Source: Labilithrix luteola (GTDB lineage Bacteria > Myxococcota_A > Polyangia > Polyangiales > Polyangiaceae). Taken from it: a DNA stretch of 64,000 nucleotides. The DNA is taken from contig NZ_CP012333.1 in the NCBI RefSeq assembly GCF_001263205.1, positions 11,637,501-11,701,500 of the forward strand. The letters run 5' to 3'. Made by a program: the position numbers and the translations under genes. Positions 16,722 to 24,840 of this stretch are shown piece after piece. Position 1 is the stretch's first letter. Every line of letters starts with the position of its first letter. The notes below the pieces were generated by a model. It did no database searches. It was not told where the DNA came from and worked only from the letters and a program-made list of their open reading frames with translations.

Positions 16722-17624
16722 TCAGTTGTCCGAGTACGGCGAGCTACCGGGCATGCCCACGCCGGGCTTCGGAGCGGGAGCCGTCGTGGGCCCGGTCGGC
16801 GCGGTCTGCAACGGGGCGGGCACGGGATTCGCGGGCGTCGCGTTCGGGGCAGCCGGGTTGGGCGTGGTCTGGTCCGGTGCCCTCCGACCGCCGCGGCCGG
16901 TCCAGAGCGAGGGGACAATCTTCTCGACATCTTCCTCGTGCCAGCGGAGATAGCTGATGCCGCGACGGACCTCGTCGTAGGCGCGGAGGACGAGGGTGAA
17001 GGCGCGCTGCCGATCTTCCGCGGCGGCAGCGAGAACGTCCGGGTGTTTGGCGCGCTGCGCGGTGCTCCGGAGCAGGTACTCGCTGAGGCCCTCGGCCTTG
17101 TCGAGATCTTCGGGGGTCACGGCGGTCTTCGACGCGATGCGGTCCCAGCTCGCGCGGAAGATACGTACGAGGATCCCGAGGTCGGCGGCGACATTCGCGT
17201 AGCCCGTCGAGCCCTTGAGCTCGTCGAGCTGCTTGGCGCCGATGAGTTCGTGTTTGGCGAGGGCCTGCGCGTCGGCAAGAAGCACCTCACGACGCCTCGT
17301 CGCCTCCTCGAGATACTTCTGCTGCTCCTCCTGCGGCGCAGACGTGGTGTCGAAGAGCGTCTGCGCGTAGCCGAGGCCATTCGCGTAGGTGACGAGCTTG
17401 TCGACGTTGTTCATGTCGAACTCGGGCAGCATCGCCAGACGCGCGCGCAGCGGCGAGATCCCCGGAATGACCGCGAACACCGAGCGCGCCACCTCTCGCG
17501 GGTCGAGGTTCACCTGCACGAGGACCTCCGGGCTCAGCGCAGCACGCGCGGCTGCGGTGGCCTCGTAGGCCGCGCGAAATTCGAGTGTGAATCCCTGAAA
17601 GTCACGTTCCACGATCGTAGGCAT
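16722..17624 (-). CDS. Uncharacterised protein with Pro-rich tail
   Basis: 300 residues. AGGGGG lies just before the ATG at 17624. Residues 1-245 look mainly helical (YEATAAARAALSPEVLVQVN, EEQQKYLEEATRRREVLL, YLLRSTAQRAKHPDVLAAA) and include the conserved-looking segment FRASWDRIASKTAVTPEDL. The last 55 residues are a Pro/Ala/Thr linker ending SSPYSDN. There is no signal peptide or membrane segment, so it should be cytoplasmic. I do not recognise the family. It stands directly upstream of the HerA-like ATPase with a 74-bp gap, so a joint function is possible. Confidence 0.72.
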   Translation of the reverse strand: MPTIVERDFQGFTLEFRAAYEATAAARAALSPEVLVQVNLDPREVARSVFAVIPGISPLRARLAMLPEFDMNNVDKLVTYANGLGYAQTLFDTTSAPQEEQQKYLEEATRRREVLLADAQALAKHELIGAKQLDELKGSTGYANVAADLGILVRIFRASWDRIASKTAVTPEDLDKAEGLSEYLLRSTAQRAKHPDVLAAAAEDRQRAFTLVLRAYDEVRRGISYLRWHEEDVEKIVPSLWTGRGGRRAPDQTTPNPAAPNATPANPVPAPLQTAPTGPTTAPAPKPGVGMPGSSPYSDN

Positions 17625-17987
17625 TGAATTCCCCCTTTGGAGTCGATGCAGCCCAAACCGACGATTCGATTCTCGAGACTCGACGAGCGAGACTCAGGAT
17701 TCGAAGCGTGCGAAATGGCCTGCGTTTTCGGGTAGCCGTGCAAGCGTGCGATGGCGCCGGCGAGCCCGCGCACTCGCGTGCGTCCTCTTCGACGGATGAG
17801 GTCGAGAGGCGCCGGAGCGTAGTCGCGTATCGGCTCCTGAAAAGGACAATTGCCAAAATAAGTCAAAAATCGACCACTGCGGCGAATTCACTCTAGCGCG
17901 TGCGGCATGCATGGTGCGACGCGCTGGCGAACGTCCGGCGGACGCGCGCGTCGCGACGGCGCCCAGCGCGTAGCGTTCCGGTTGCGA
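17625..17987. other. Intergenic stretch with no gene seen
   Basis: 363 bp between the start of the 16722-17624 gene and the repeat array. It should hold the promoter of that minus-strand gene. An AT-richer patch lies near 17840-17890. I see no supported reading frame. Confidence 0.4.
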
Positions 17988-18391
17988 CAGGTCGCCTGCC
18001 TGTCCAGCGATCGCCACGCCTCCGCCGGCAGCTCACCTGCTTGCTTGAACATCCGTTGCGGCGCCCATGGCAGGTCGGCTGCTCTCTTCGGCTTCGCAAC
18101 GCCTCCGAGGGCAGCTCACCTGCCCGGTTCGGCCCCCGCTGCGGCATCCGTGCCAGGTCAGCTGTTCTTTTTGGCTTCGCAACGCCTTCGAGGGCAGCTC
18201 AGCTGCCCGGTTCGGGCCCGGCTGCGGCATCGCTGGCAGGTCAGCTGCTCCTTTCGGCTTCGCAACGCCTCTGAGAGCAGCTCACCTGCTCTTCTCGGCT
18301 CCACAACGCGTCCGAGGGCAGCTCACCTGCCCTGTTGGCCCCCGCTGCGGCGGCAAGGCAGGTCACCTGCCTCTTCGATATGAACTGCGGC
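17988..18391. repeat. Degenerate tandem array with 83-bp period
   Basis: Units begin with CAGGTC at 17988, 18071, 18154 and 18237, exactly 83 bp apart. A fifth begins at 18359 after a unit carrying a 39-bp internal partial repeat. Each unit holds CAGGTCAGCTG-like and GGCAGCTCACCTGCC-like boxes that are inverted relative to each other, separated by about 30 bases, so every unit can fold as a hairpin. The middle segment GGCTTCGCAACGCCT is well kept. 83 is not a multiple of three and all frames differ between copies, so it is not a protein repeat. It lies about 145 bp upstream of the HTH gene at 18537. Confidence 0.85.
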
Positions 18392-18536
18392 ACGCATAGC
18401 CGATCGCGCGCCCCCGTCGTCGACGACATCGCCGATGTCGGAAGCACGTCGACCGGCTCCGCTGCAGTTGCAGATACGCCGGCTGTGGTTGCGATTGGGT
18501 CGAATACAGGCTACATTTTTCGACGGAGGTTTCCCC

Positions 18537-19034
18537 ATGGCTGCCGCTGCTCACACGATGGAAGACCTGATTCGACGGATGACTCCCGTCGCGGCTCCGC
18601 CCGAGCAGCAGGCGCAAGTGGCTGCACTCTCCAAAGCCCTCGAGAGTATGACGCTCCAGCCCAGGAAGCGTGGGCCCAAATGCCAGCTTATCGGCCCAAA
18701 GGGTGAAAGCATCCCGATACCCGAAAGCATCTTCTACGTCCTCGAGCGTGTGGCCGAGGTCATGGCGCGTGGGGACTCGATCACGGTCGTGCCAGTCGGC
18801 CGTGAAGTGACGACGCAGCAGGCGGCCGATCTCCTCAACGTGTCCCGGCAATACCTCGTCCGATTGCTCGATGAAGGCCGAATTCCGTTTCGCAAGACGG
18901 GCAAGCACCGCCGCCTCCGCATCGAGGACGTGCTCTCGTTCAAGCAGACGCGCGACAAGGATCGGCGCGCCGGTCTCCGCGAGCTCTCTCGCATGAGCGA
19001 GGAGTTCGGAGGCTATGACTCCGAGCGAAAGTAG
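18537..19034 (+). CDS. Excisionase/MerR-like HTH protein, probable antitoxin
   Basis: 165 residues from the ATG at 18537, which has a strong GGAGGT site. The N-terminal half contains ALESMTLQPRKRGPKC and IPIPESIFYVLERVAEVMA. The C-terminal part is an excisionase-family HTH: VTTQQAADLLNVSRQYLVRL, then LLDEGRIPFRKTGKHRRLR, then EDVLSFKQTRDKDRRAGL. Proteins of this layout are commonly the DNA-binding antitoxin of PIN-domain toxins. Only a stump of a PIN gene follows (19053-19145). Two decayed copies of the same gene lie at 26422-26466 and 49343-49428. Confidence 0.78.
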   Translation: MAAAAHTMEDLIRRMTPVAAPPEQQAQVAALSKALESMTLQPRKRGPKCQLIGPKGESIPIPESIFYVLERVAEVMARGDSITVVPVGREVTTQQAADLLNVSRQYLVRLLDEGRIPFRKTGKHRRLRIEDVLSFKQTRDKDRRAGLRELSRMSEEFGGYDSERK

Positions 19035-19052
19035 TGTCGACTTCGTAAGCGC

Positions 19053-19145
19053 ATGGTGCCCGCCCCGTTCATCGTTGTCGTCGACGCCCGAATGGTCCCG
19101 GAGCTCGTCGTGGGAGTCACGGACCGATCTGCGAGGTCCGCGTGA
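19053..19145 (+). pseudogene. N-terminal stump of a PIN-domain toxin
   Basis: An ATG 18 bp after the antitoxin-like gene opens a 30-codon frame starting MVPAPFIVVVDARMV. The pattern of small hydrophobics ending in VVVDA, with its Asp, is the first strand of PIN ribonucleases and sits where the toxin should be. After that the sequence departs from PIN and stops at 19143-19145, overlapping the DUF429 start. I infer deletion of the rest of the toxin. Confidence 0.45.
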
Positions 19146-20086
19146 TCGTCGGCGTCGACTTCGGCGCGCCTCGGAGGGGCCGCGACCAGCGTCGCAAGAT
19201 CATCGCCATCGCCGCACACGCGACGGGGCCTGGCAAGTATCGCATCGACATGACAGGCATGAACGCGCGCCTGCGCGTGAGCTCCGCTCCGGGCTGGAGC
19301 GCCAAGGAGCTGCTCGACGAGCTCATCGCGCGTCCGGCTCAGGTGGTCGCGTTCGACTTCCCGTTCTGCGTTCCCCACGCTCTCCTGCAGGACGCCAAGT
19401 TCGCCTCGAACGTGGGTTACGAGGATGGCGCTTTTGGCGATTGGCGCTCCTTCAATTCCTTCGTCGCCCAGCGACTACCATTCACGGATCCACTCGACTT
19501 CGCCCCCTTCGCTGCGTGGCGCGATCGAGCCGAGCGCGCGCGGCTCTGGACGAAGCGCGCGACCGACATTGCGGCGGGTGGACAACCCCCACTGAAAGAC
19601 AAGTTCCAGGCAACGTTCCAGATGACGCTGCTCGGAAACGCACTCCTGTCAAAGCTCTGGGAATCGCACCAATACCGTGTGCGGCCATTCCCAGGCGGGC
19701 GGGGCACCGGTGAGGTCATCGAGGTCTATCCGGGCGCGACTCTGCGCGCTCTGGGGCTCGCAAGCTACAAGTCGCGGCCCGACAAAGCCGTGCAACTTGC
19801 CAGTGACCTGTGTGCTGCTGCGGGCATCGAGCTCGACGTGGACGCGGAGGTCATCGCCCTTTGCTGCCACTACAGCTCTGGCGGGAAGAAGACGCCCGAC
19901 TATGACGTGGCCGACGCGTTCGTCGCCCTCTGCACGGCAATCCTGTACGCCCAAGGCGCATGTCACCCTGCCATCGCAAGCGATCCCGCGGGCGATCATC
20001 ACCCCCTCGAGGAATTGGAGGGCGTGATCTGGGTGCCGAGCATCGAGGCCAGCGGCGGTGTGGCGCCGAACCTGGCTGCCTCGTAG
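19142..20086 (+). CDS. DUF429 family protein (predicted RNase H-like nuclease)
   Basis: 314 residues from a GTG at 19142 that overlaps the stop of the PIN stump. The N-terminus MIVGVDFGAPRRG carries the first acidic residue of an RNase H-like fold. Later conserved-looking parts are VVAFDFPFCVPHALL, EVIEVYPGATLRALGL and DYDVADAFVALCTAIL, whose Asp residues match the expected acidic positions of DUF429. The family is a predicted nuclease without established substrate. It may be using the translation signals left by the lost toxin. Confidence 0.72.
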   Translation: MIVGVDFGAPRRGRDQRRKIIAIAAHATGPGKYRIDMTGMNARLRVSSAPGWSAKELLDELIARPAQVVAFDFPFCVPHALLQDAKFASNVGYEDGAFGDWRSFNSFVAQRLPFTDPLDFAPFAAWRDRAERARLWTKRATDIAAGGQPPLKDKFQATFQMTLLGNALLSKLWESHQYRVRPFPGGRGTGEVIEVYPGATLRALGLASYKSRPDKAVQLASDLCAAAGIELDVDAEVIALCCHYSSGGKKTPDYDVADAFVALCTAILYAQGACHPAIASDPAGDHHPLEELEGVIWVPSIEASGGVAPNLAAS

Positions 20087-20120
20087 TTTCGTGCTAGACG
20101 CAGACATCGTGCATCGAAGG

Positions 20121-21527
20121 ATGAAACACGTCGTTTCGTTCGTGATTGTGGGCCTGACGTTGCAGGCATGTGCTCCGGCAGCGAAGACGCCGACGGCTCA
20201 GGTAGGGGCGCCCGCTCGAAGCGTGGAAGAATCATCCGAAGCGGTCGGACGTCGGTTCTTGGCGCTCCTCGCGGCGGGTGATTACCCGGGTGCGTCGGCA
20301 ATGGGCGACGCCACCATGCAGTCGAAGTTCGACGCGGCGGCGGCCGAGCGAGTCTGGACCGCGACGCAGAGAAAGCTCGGCACCTTTCAGCGCGTTGGGG
20401 CGGTCAGAGTCGCGGCTGGCAAAAGCGGCAATCAACGACTGTTCTTTCAGACCGCTTTCGAGCACGGCGAAGCAACCCTTTTGGTCGTGGTCGACCCCAA
20501 GGGCTCTGTCGCTGGTTTCTGGATCGAAGGCGTGCACGCGACGTCCAAGCCGGCCGACCAACCCTTCTCGAGTGCGTCGTATGTGAGACCTGATCTCTTC
20601 GCCGAGCATTCCACGACAATCGGAATCGCCCCCTACGTCTTGCCGGCGACGGTCAGCGTGCCCAAGTCGAATGAGAAACACGCCGCCGTGGTTTTCATTC
20701 ACGGATCTGGGCCCTTGGACCGTGATGAGTCCGTCGGCGCGCTAAAGCCATTTCGTGACTTGGCGCAAGGCTTTGCAAGCGCCGGCATCGTGAGCCTTCG
20801 GTACGACAAACGGGCGTTCGCCTACAAGACGACCGCGCCCGAGGTGGCGTTTGCAACCTTCGAGGCATCGACCATCGACGATGCATGCGCCGCGATCGAC
20901 GCCGTCCGCAAGGAGCCCAGCGTCGACCCGGCGAAGGTCTTCGTCGTCGGTCACAGCCTAGGAGGCTATGCGCTTCCGACGGTCGTTGCGCGCTGCAAGA
21001 CGCCTATCGCGGGGCTCATTGCGCTCGCTCCCGCGGGCCGCGCACTCCAAGACATCATCGTGGCCCAGCGCGAAGCTCAACTCGTAGCGTCGGAGCCTCC
21101 GTCCGCCGCGCGGGATGCGAAAGTTGCTGACCTGCGGGCTCAGGCAACGAAGGTTCGCGCATTGCCAACGACGGCAGCGAATGATCCGCCCGCGAGCGAC
21201 CTGCTGGGAATTCCCGCAAGCTACTGGCGTTCTCTCGATCACGCCTCGTTTCCGAAGCGCGTCAGTGCGATCTCGGTTCCAACACTGGCCACTTTCGGCG
21301 GAAACGACGTTCAGGTCACGAGCTCCGATGCCGCTGTATGGGAAGCGCTGGCGCAAGCGCACGAGCCTCGCGAAACGCTCGACATCCGACGCTACCCATC
21401 ACTGAATCATTTTCTCTTCTCTGGGCGAATGGAAGCGAGCACACCGCTCACTGCACACACGGCGGATGCCAACCTCGTCGGAGATCTCGTCGACTGGATC
21501 AGAGCTCGTTCGAGAACTTCGGGATAG
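20121..21527 (+). CDS. Lipoprotein alpha/beta hydrolase with DUF3887-like N-domain
   Basis: 468 residues from the ATG at 20121; a GTG at 20109 is also in frame. The signal peptide MKHVVSFVIVGLTLQAC ends in a lipobox, so the protein is probably anchored in a membrane. Residues about 35-140 resemble DUF3887 (FLALLAAGDYPGASAMGDA, LGTFQRVGAVR). The hydrolase domain shows VFIHGSGPLDRDES, the nucleophile elbow VGHSLGGYALP, an acid region TFGGNDVQVT and the histidine in YPSLNHFLF, giving a full Ser-Asp-His triad. Secreted homologues act on esters or peptides; the substrate here is unknown. Confidence 0.85.
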   Translation: MKHVVSFVIVGLTLQACAPAAKTPTAQVGAPARSVEESSEAVGRRFLALLAAGDYPGASAMGDATMQSKFDAAAAERVWTATQRKLGTFQRVGAVRVAAGKSGNQRLFFQTAFEHGEATLLVVVDPKGSVAGFWIEGVHATSKPADQPFSSASYVRPDLFAEHSTTIGIAPYVLPATVSVPKSNEKHAAVVFIHGSGPLDRDESVGALKPFRDLAQGFASAGIVSLRYDKRAFAYKTTAPEVAFATFEASTIDDACAAIDAVRKEPSVDPAKVFVVGHSLGGYALPTVVARCKTPIAGLIALAPAGRALQDIIVAQREAQLVASEPPSAARDAKVADLRAQATKVRALPTTAANDPPASDLLGIPASYWRSLDHASFPKRVSAISVPTLATFGGNDVQVTSSDAAVWEALAQAHEPRETLDIRRYPSLNHFLFSGRMEASTPLTAHTADANLVGDLVDWIRARSRTSG

Positions 21528-21600
21528 TGATGGCATCGCACGCCTCGGACAGGCGACGAGCGTGAGGATTGTTGTGGGCCACAGGTGATACGTTGGCCGA

Positions 21601-22230
21601 ATGCGCCTCTCTTTCGTCCTCGCCACCTTCGTTCTGACGGCCTGCGCCAAGGACCAGATCTCGCCCGACCCCTCCGCCACCAACAGCGCGAAGGACGCGG
21701 GCCCCCACGACCCGAACAAGCCGAGCGACCCTTCCGATCCGTCGACGCCTTCGAACCCGAGCACGCCGGGCGAAGACACGAACGTGAGCGGCTCGCGCCT
21801 CAAGCGTCGCGTCTACAAGGGCGCGGACGGCTCGCAGCAATTCGCCGGCTGGTTCGACTCCGAACGCAACGAGAACTGCGATATCCATACCGCGGCCGAC
21901 GGAAAGCTTCGCTGCCTCCCCGCATCCTTCGTCTTCGCCAACAGCTCCTACTTCAGCGACAGCAATTGTGCATTCCCGATCTACATAGGAACAAAAGGGT
22001 GCACTCCGCCTGCCGCGTATTCCGTGGATGGAGGCGGGCAAACGTGCAACAGGGGATATGTCATCCGCCCGATCGGGACCGCGTTTACGTCGCCGAACTT
22101 CTACCTGAAAAACGGGGCGGCGTGCGTCTCGCAAGACGCGTCGGCTTGGCTCTCTGCGTACGATCTCTATTCGACTGGCGCCGAGATCCCCGCGTCGTCG
22201 TTCTTTGAAGTGACCGAATCACACCTCTGA
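21601..22230 (+). CDS. Predicted lipoprotein of unknown function
   Basis: 209 residues. The signal peptide MRLSFVLATFVLTAC ends in a lipobox. A disordered Pro/Ser/Asp linker (KPSDPSDPSTPSNPSTPGED) covers about 35-60. The folded part has six cysteines (ENCDIH, LRCLPAS, SNCAF, KGCTPP, QTCNRG, AACVSQ), suggesting disulfides outside the cytoplasm. I do not recognise the domain; similar linker-plus-Cys lipoproteins are common in Polyangiales. Confidence 0.73.
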   Translation: MRLSFVLATFVLTACAKDQISPDPSATNSAKDAGPHDPNKPSDPSDPSTPSNPSTPGEDTNVSGSRLKRRVYKGADGSQQFAGWFDSERNENCDIHTAADGKLRCLPASFVFANSSYFSDSNCAFPIYIGTKGCTPPAAYSVDGGGQTCNRGYVIRPIGTAFTSPNFYLKNGAACVSQDASAWLSAYDLYSTGAEIPASSFFEVTESHL

Positions 22231-22262
22231 TCGTCACCACGTGCGCGGAAGGCAAACAAGAA

Positions 22263-22616
22263 GTGAAGCGTCACTTTCCGGGCGACGTCATTTCCGAGCC
22301 GTCGGCTACAGTTGATGAAATCATCAGTCGCCTACGAGCGGCTGAGGCCCTTCATCGGAGACAGGCCGTTACCTTCGGCGAGGTAAGAACGGCACTCGTT
22401 GAGAGGCCACGGCACTTCCTGCTGTACAAGCACCCAATTCATCGGTTCAAGGATCGACTATTTCGCGCCGACACGACTGACCTACTGAGCTTTATTCAGA
22501 ACGAGTTCAGTTCGGAAAGAATGGAAGGCGTAGACATTATCGTTACAGATGAACCGATGAGCCGATTTGTCGTCGGCAACCACGACGGAGATCTGTTTCT
22601 GATTCGGAATGATTGA
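22263..22616 (+). CDS. Small uncharacterised protein
   Basis: 117 residues from a GTG at 22263, with GGAAGG a suitable distance upstream. Composition is typical for a soluble alpha/beta protein: ATVDEIISRLRAAEALH, RPRHFLLYKHPIHRFKDRL, GVDIIVTDEPMSRFVVGN. No known motif is seen. It lies 32 bp after the lipoprotein gene, and codon use is less GC-extreme than its neighbours, which may point to recent arrival. Confidence 0.55.
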   Translation: MKRHFPGDVISEPSATVDEIISRLRAAEALHRRQAVTFGEVRTALVERPRHFLLYKHPIHRFKDRLFRADTTDLLSFIQNEFSSERMEGVDIIVTDEPMSRFVVGNHDGDLFLIRND

Positions 22617-22738
22617 GACGGCTGCACCTTATCGAGATTCGATCGGCGTTCGCTCGGCGAGCGTGACCGTCTGGCCGGCACGGGAAACAGGTCAGATGCC
22701 AGAGGTCTCGACACTCCGCCTCAATGTCGCGTCCCAGA

Positions 22739-23014
22739 CTATGGGTGCGCCAGGCGCGACTTAACACGCTTCGCAATTTCTTCGACGAGCGTTTCCTCGC
22801 CCCTCACCGACAGTCCAACGTAGGTCTCCGCTTCGATGGTCACGGATTCTCCTACGATAGCTACCGCCACGGTCTCCAGCTCTTGGGAGCCGCCTACGCC
22901 GAGCGTTCGTTCATCAACGATGCCGCCCATTTCTCGGAGCACCACCACGAGTGACTGTCGGAGGCGCTGGTCATACTCATCACCGATGCAAATCGTTCTC
23001 TCGACGCTGCTCAT
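22739..23014 (-). CDS. Small uncharacterised protein
   Basis: 91 residues, MSSVERTICIGDEYDQRLRQ onward, ending KRVKSRLAHP. It has regular strand-like segments (VAVAIVGESVTIEAETYVGL) but no motif that I know. It is the last gene of a minus-strand run of small unknown genes beginning near 24840. Confidence 0.5.
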   Translation of the reverse strand: MSSVERTICIGDEYDQRLRQSLVVVLREMGGIVDERTLGVGGSQELETVAVAIVGESVTIEAETYVGLSVRGEETLVEEIAKRVKSRLAHP

Positions 23015-23104
23015 CTCAGAAACCGAGATCCTTCCCGCCGGGCCTGACCGCCAACTCGATAATCTGCTCCCAGCTCTTGCCGTGTGCGCTTTGCACCGTC
23101 GTTC

Positions 23105-23989
23105 CTATGGGGGAGCGAACGCCCCTCCCAGATCCTTGGCCACGGCGCCGGCTCTCAAGATGAGCACGATCCAGCCAAGCAGCAGGAGAAGCCCCGGCCC
23201 CGCGTACAGAAGCGACCGGCGGGACAGTTGACCGCGTAGCACTGCGTAGACCTGCACGACGAGGAGCGGCCACATTCGCTCGAACAGCCCTGATTGCAAT
23301 GCCTGCACGCCGGCCCGAACAGCGTCCAGTCGCCCAGCCCCGTAATTCTCTTGATAGCGAATCTCCACGATGCCCGCATCAACGCTCACGAAGAGCGCCG
23401 TGAGGTAGCACGCCGCCAGAGCCGCTCGAGCCCCCGACTCATCCGAGAGCGCAATCCAGACGACACTCAGAACGCCGACTTCAACCAGCAGCGTGTCGGA
23501 GCTGATTCTCGAGGAGCCGACGGCCGCCCCGTAGCATGCCAAGAAGAGACCGATCGCCGCGACAGCCAACGCCTTGTCCAACTTGCTCGGCCGCGACCAA
23601 CGTGCAGAAGCGAATGCGTGAATGGGGACGCCGAGAAGCAGCCCGATGGATGCTCCCCACGGCGACATGACAAGGCCCGGAGGATCAGCCGGGGCAAACG
23701 CGGTCGAGGCGAAGAAGCCCATCGAGCCCAGGCAGGCAACCCACAGCGACCGGACAGACAAAGACCTCGGGTGCAAAAACGCCATCACCATGACGACCGC
23801 AACTCCGATGGCCAGCGCCCATCCTTCTCCAAGGGGCAACGGCCATGCAATTGGGTGCCTGAACCCCGACTGCCAGATTCGTCCGAGCACGCATACCCAA
23901 ACGAGGCTGAGCATCACGACTACAAGTCGTTGCCCCCACGATTGCTTGCTGTCAACGGGCGGACTCGGAGCCTGGGCAGAGAGCGTCAC
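23105..23989 (-). CDS. Multi-pass membrane protein of unknown function
   Basis: 294 residues from a GTG at 23989. About eight hydrophobic helices are visible, for example LVVVMLSLVWVCVLGRIW, ALAIGVAVVMVMAFL, ALAVAAIGLFLACYGAAVG, ALAACYLTALFVSVDAGIV and LLLLLGWIVLILRAGAVA. A soluble loop with EIRYQENYGAGRLDAVRAG lies between helices near the C-terminal end. No transporter or enzyme motif was recognised. It starts 5 bp after the stop of the 23995-24216 frame and so is probably co-transcribed with it. Confidence 0.65.
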   Translation of the reverse strand: MTLSAQAPSPPVDSKQSWGQRLVVVMLSLVWVCVLGRIWQSGFRHPIAWPLPLGEGWALAIGVAVVMVMAFLHPRSLSVRSLWVACLGSMGFFASTAFAPADPPGLVMSPWGASIGLLLGVPIHAFASARWSRPSKLDKALAVAAIGLFLACYGAAVGSSRISSDTLLVEVGVLSVVWIALSDESGARAALAACYLTALFVSVDAGIVEIRYQENYGAGRLDAVRAGVQALQSGLFERMWPLLVVQVYAVLRGQLSRRSLLYAGPGLLLLLGWIVLILRAGAVAKDLGGAFAPP

Positions 23990-23994
23990 CGGCT

Positions 23995-24216
23995 CTACTT
24001 ACCTTCCTCAAGCTGCTGGACCGACGGGAAGGAATACGACTCGCCGTTTCCCAGCTGGATGTCTCCGCCCGGCTTCTTCAGCCCGGCGTCGTAATTCGGT
24101 CTGCTGGTGAAGGACTTGTCTGCCTGCATGTGGTTGTTCACGTCTTCGACCGTGGTCTGTTCCGGGCGCAAGTACGTGTTAAACCGATTCGCCCAGCAGT
24201 CCTTGGACCCGGACAT
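23995..24216 (-). CDS. Small uncharacterised reading frame
   Basis: 73 codons, MSGSKDCWANRFNTYLRPEQ onward. A stop lies five codons upstream in frame, and no ribosome site is seen. Sequence composition (SRPNYDAGLKKPGGDIQL) is not that of a shadow frame. It could be the end of a larger lost gene. It is followed at once by the membrane protein. Confidence 0.4.
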   Translation of the reverse strand: MSGSKDCWANRFNTYLRPEQTTVEDVNNHMQADKSFTSRPNYDAGLKKPGGDIQLGNGESYSFPSVQQLEEGK

Positions 24217-24246
24217 GCATCCGTCAACGTGTCAGACGTGTGCGAT

Positions 24247-24555
24247 TCAACCTTCCGAGAGTGTAAACGAGAGACCCCTTGTGGAGGGATAGATCTGCAG
24301 ATCCACCTCCGAGGCATGAAACCGCCGATCATCGACAAGAACGAAGAAGGGCAGTTCAGCAAGGCGCTCGCCGAGATGATCCACCACCGACAGCATCACG
24401 TCATTCACTGCTTGCTCGAAGTCACTCCAAAATTCGCTTGCACACTCATCGGTGATGGCTTCCTCGAAACTTCCCTCGTACGTATTCGCCTTCAGTCGTG
24501 ATGGCTGAACGCGACATTGGATGGCCTGATTCCCAAGCATGAGTATTGTCTTCAC
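24247..24555 (-). CDS. Small uncharacterised acidic protein
   Basis: 102 residues: MKTILMLGNQAIQCRVQPSR, then YEGSFEEAITDECASEFWSD and VDHLGERLAELPFFVLVDD. It looks like a compact soluble alpha/beta protein, but the family is unknown. It belongs to the minus-strand run 24840 to 22739, whose small, acidic, unrelated proteins resemble immunity-type genes; this is only an impression. Confidence 0.55.
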   Translation of the reverse strand: MKTILMLGNQAIQCRVQPSRLKANTYEGSFEEAITDECASEFWSDFEQAVNDVMLSVVDHLGERLAELPFFVLVDDRRFHASEVDLQIYPSTRGLSFTLSEG

Positions 24556-24564
24556 GGCGAACGC

Positions 24565-24840
24565 TCAATTTCTCATTGTATCGGTGAAAGCACTGGACAG
24601 TTTCTGCAAGTTTTCTGGCGTGAATCCGTCGGTTGTGAAGAGCACGGTGCTGGACGCGTCTCCGGCCACGTTCAGAAAGCCCGGCGGGCTCGGAATCGAG
24701 CTGGCATTCGACCTCGCATCACCACGCGTGACCGCGGCCTTCAAGTATACGCGCTCGGCGTCGCCGACATCACGCGGAGCCGCATACATGTCCGGCGGCG
24801 GCCCCGGACCTTCGGATTCACCGATCGGCGGCGCCAACAT
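24565..24840 (-). CDS. Uncharacterised reading frame with composite 5' end
   Basis: 91 codons ending TDGFTPENLQKLSSAFTD. The stop is 9 bp before the start of the 24247-24555 gene. The first 18 or so codons are the exact antisense of an IgGFc-binding-type gene remnant, so the original start was probably lost when that remnant was joined here. The first 60 codons are therefore doubtful. Confidence 0.33.
   Translation of the reverse strand: MLAPPIGESEGPGPPPDMYAAPRDVGDAERVYLKAAVTRGDARSNASSIPSPPGFLNVAGDASSTVLFTTDGFTPENLQKLSSAFTDTMRN

Noticed and set aside
16722..16930. Extension of the HerA-like frame to 16930
   Set aside because: It overlaps the end of the 16722-17624 gene and reads as Arg/Pro-rich shadow. 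The start deduced at 16647 fits the family once one repeat unit is removed.
17988..18391. CRISPR-like reading of the repeat array
   Set aside because: Repeats are long, degenerate and contiguous, with no unique spacers and no cas genes nearby.
18067..18399. Protein reading of the 83-bp array (repeats such as RGQLTCP)
   Set aside because: The period is not a multiple of three and the apparent repeats change frame from copy to copy, so the DNA repeat creates the frames.
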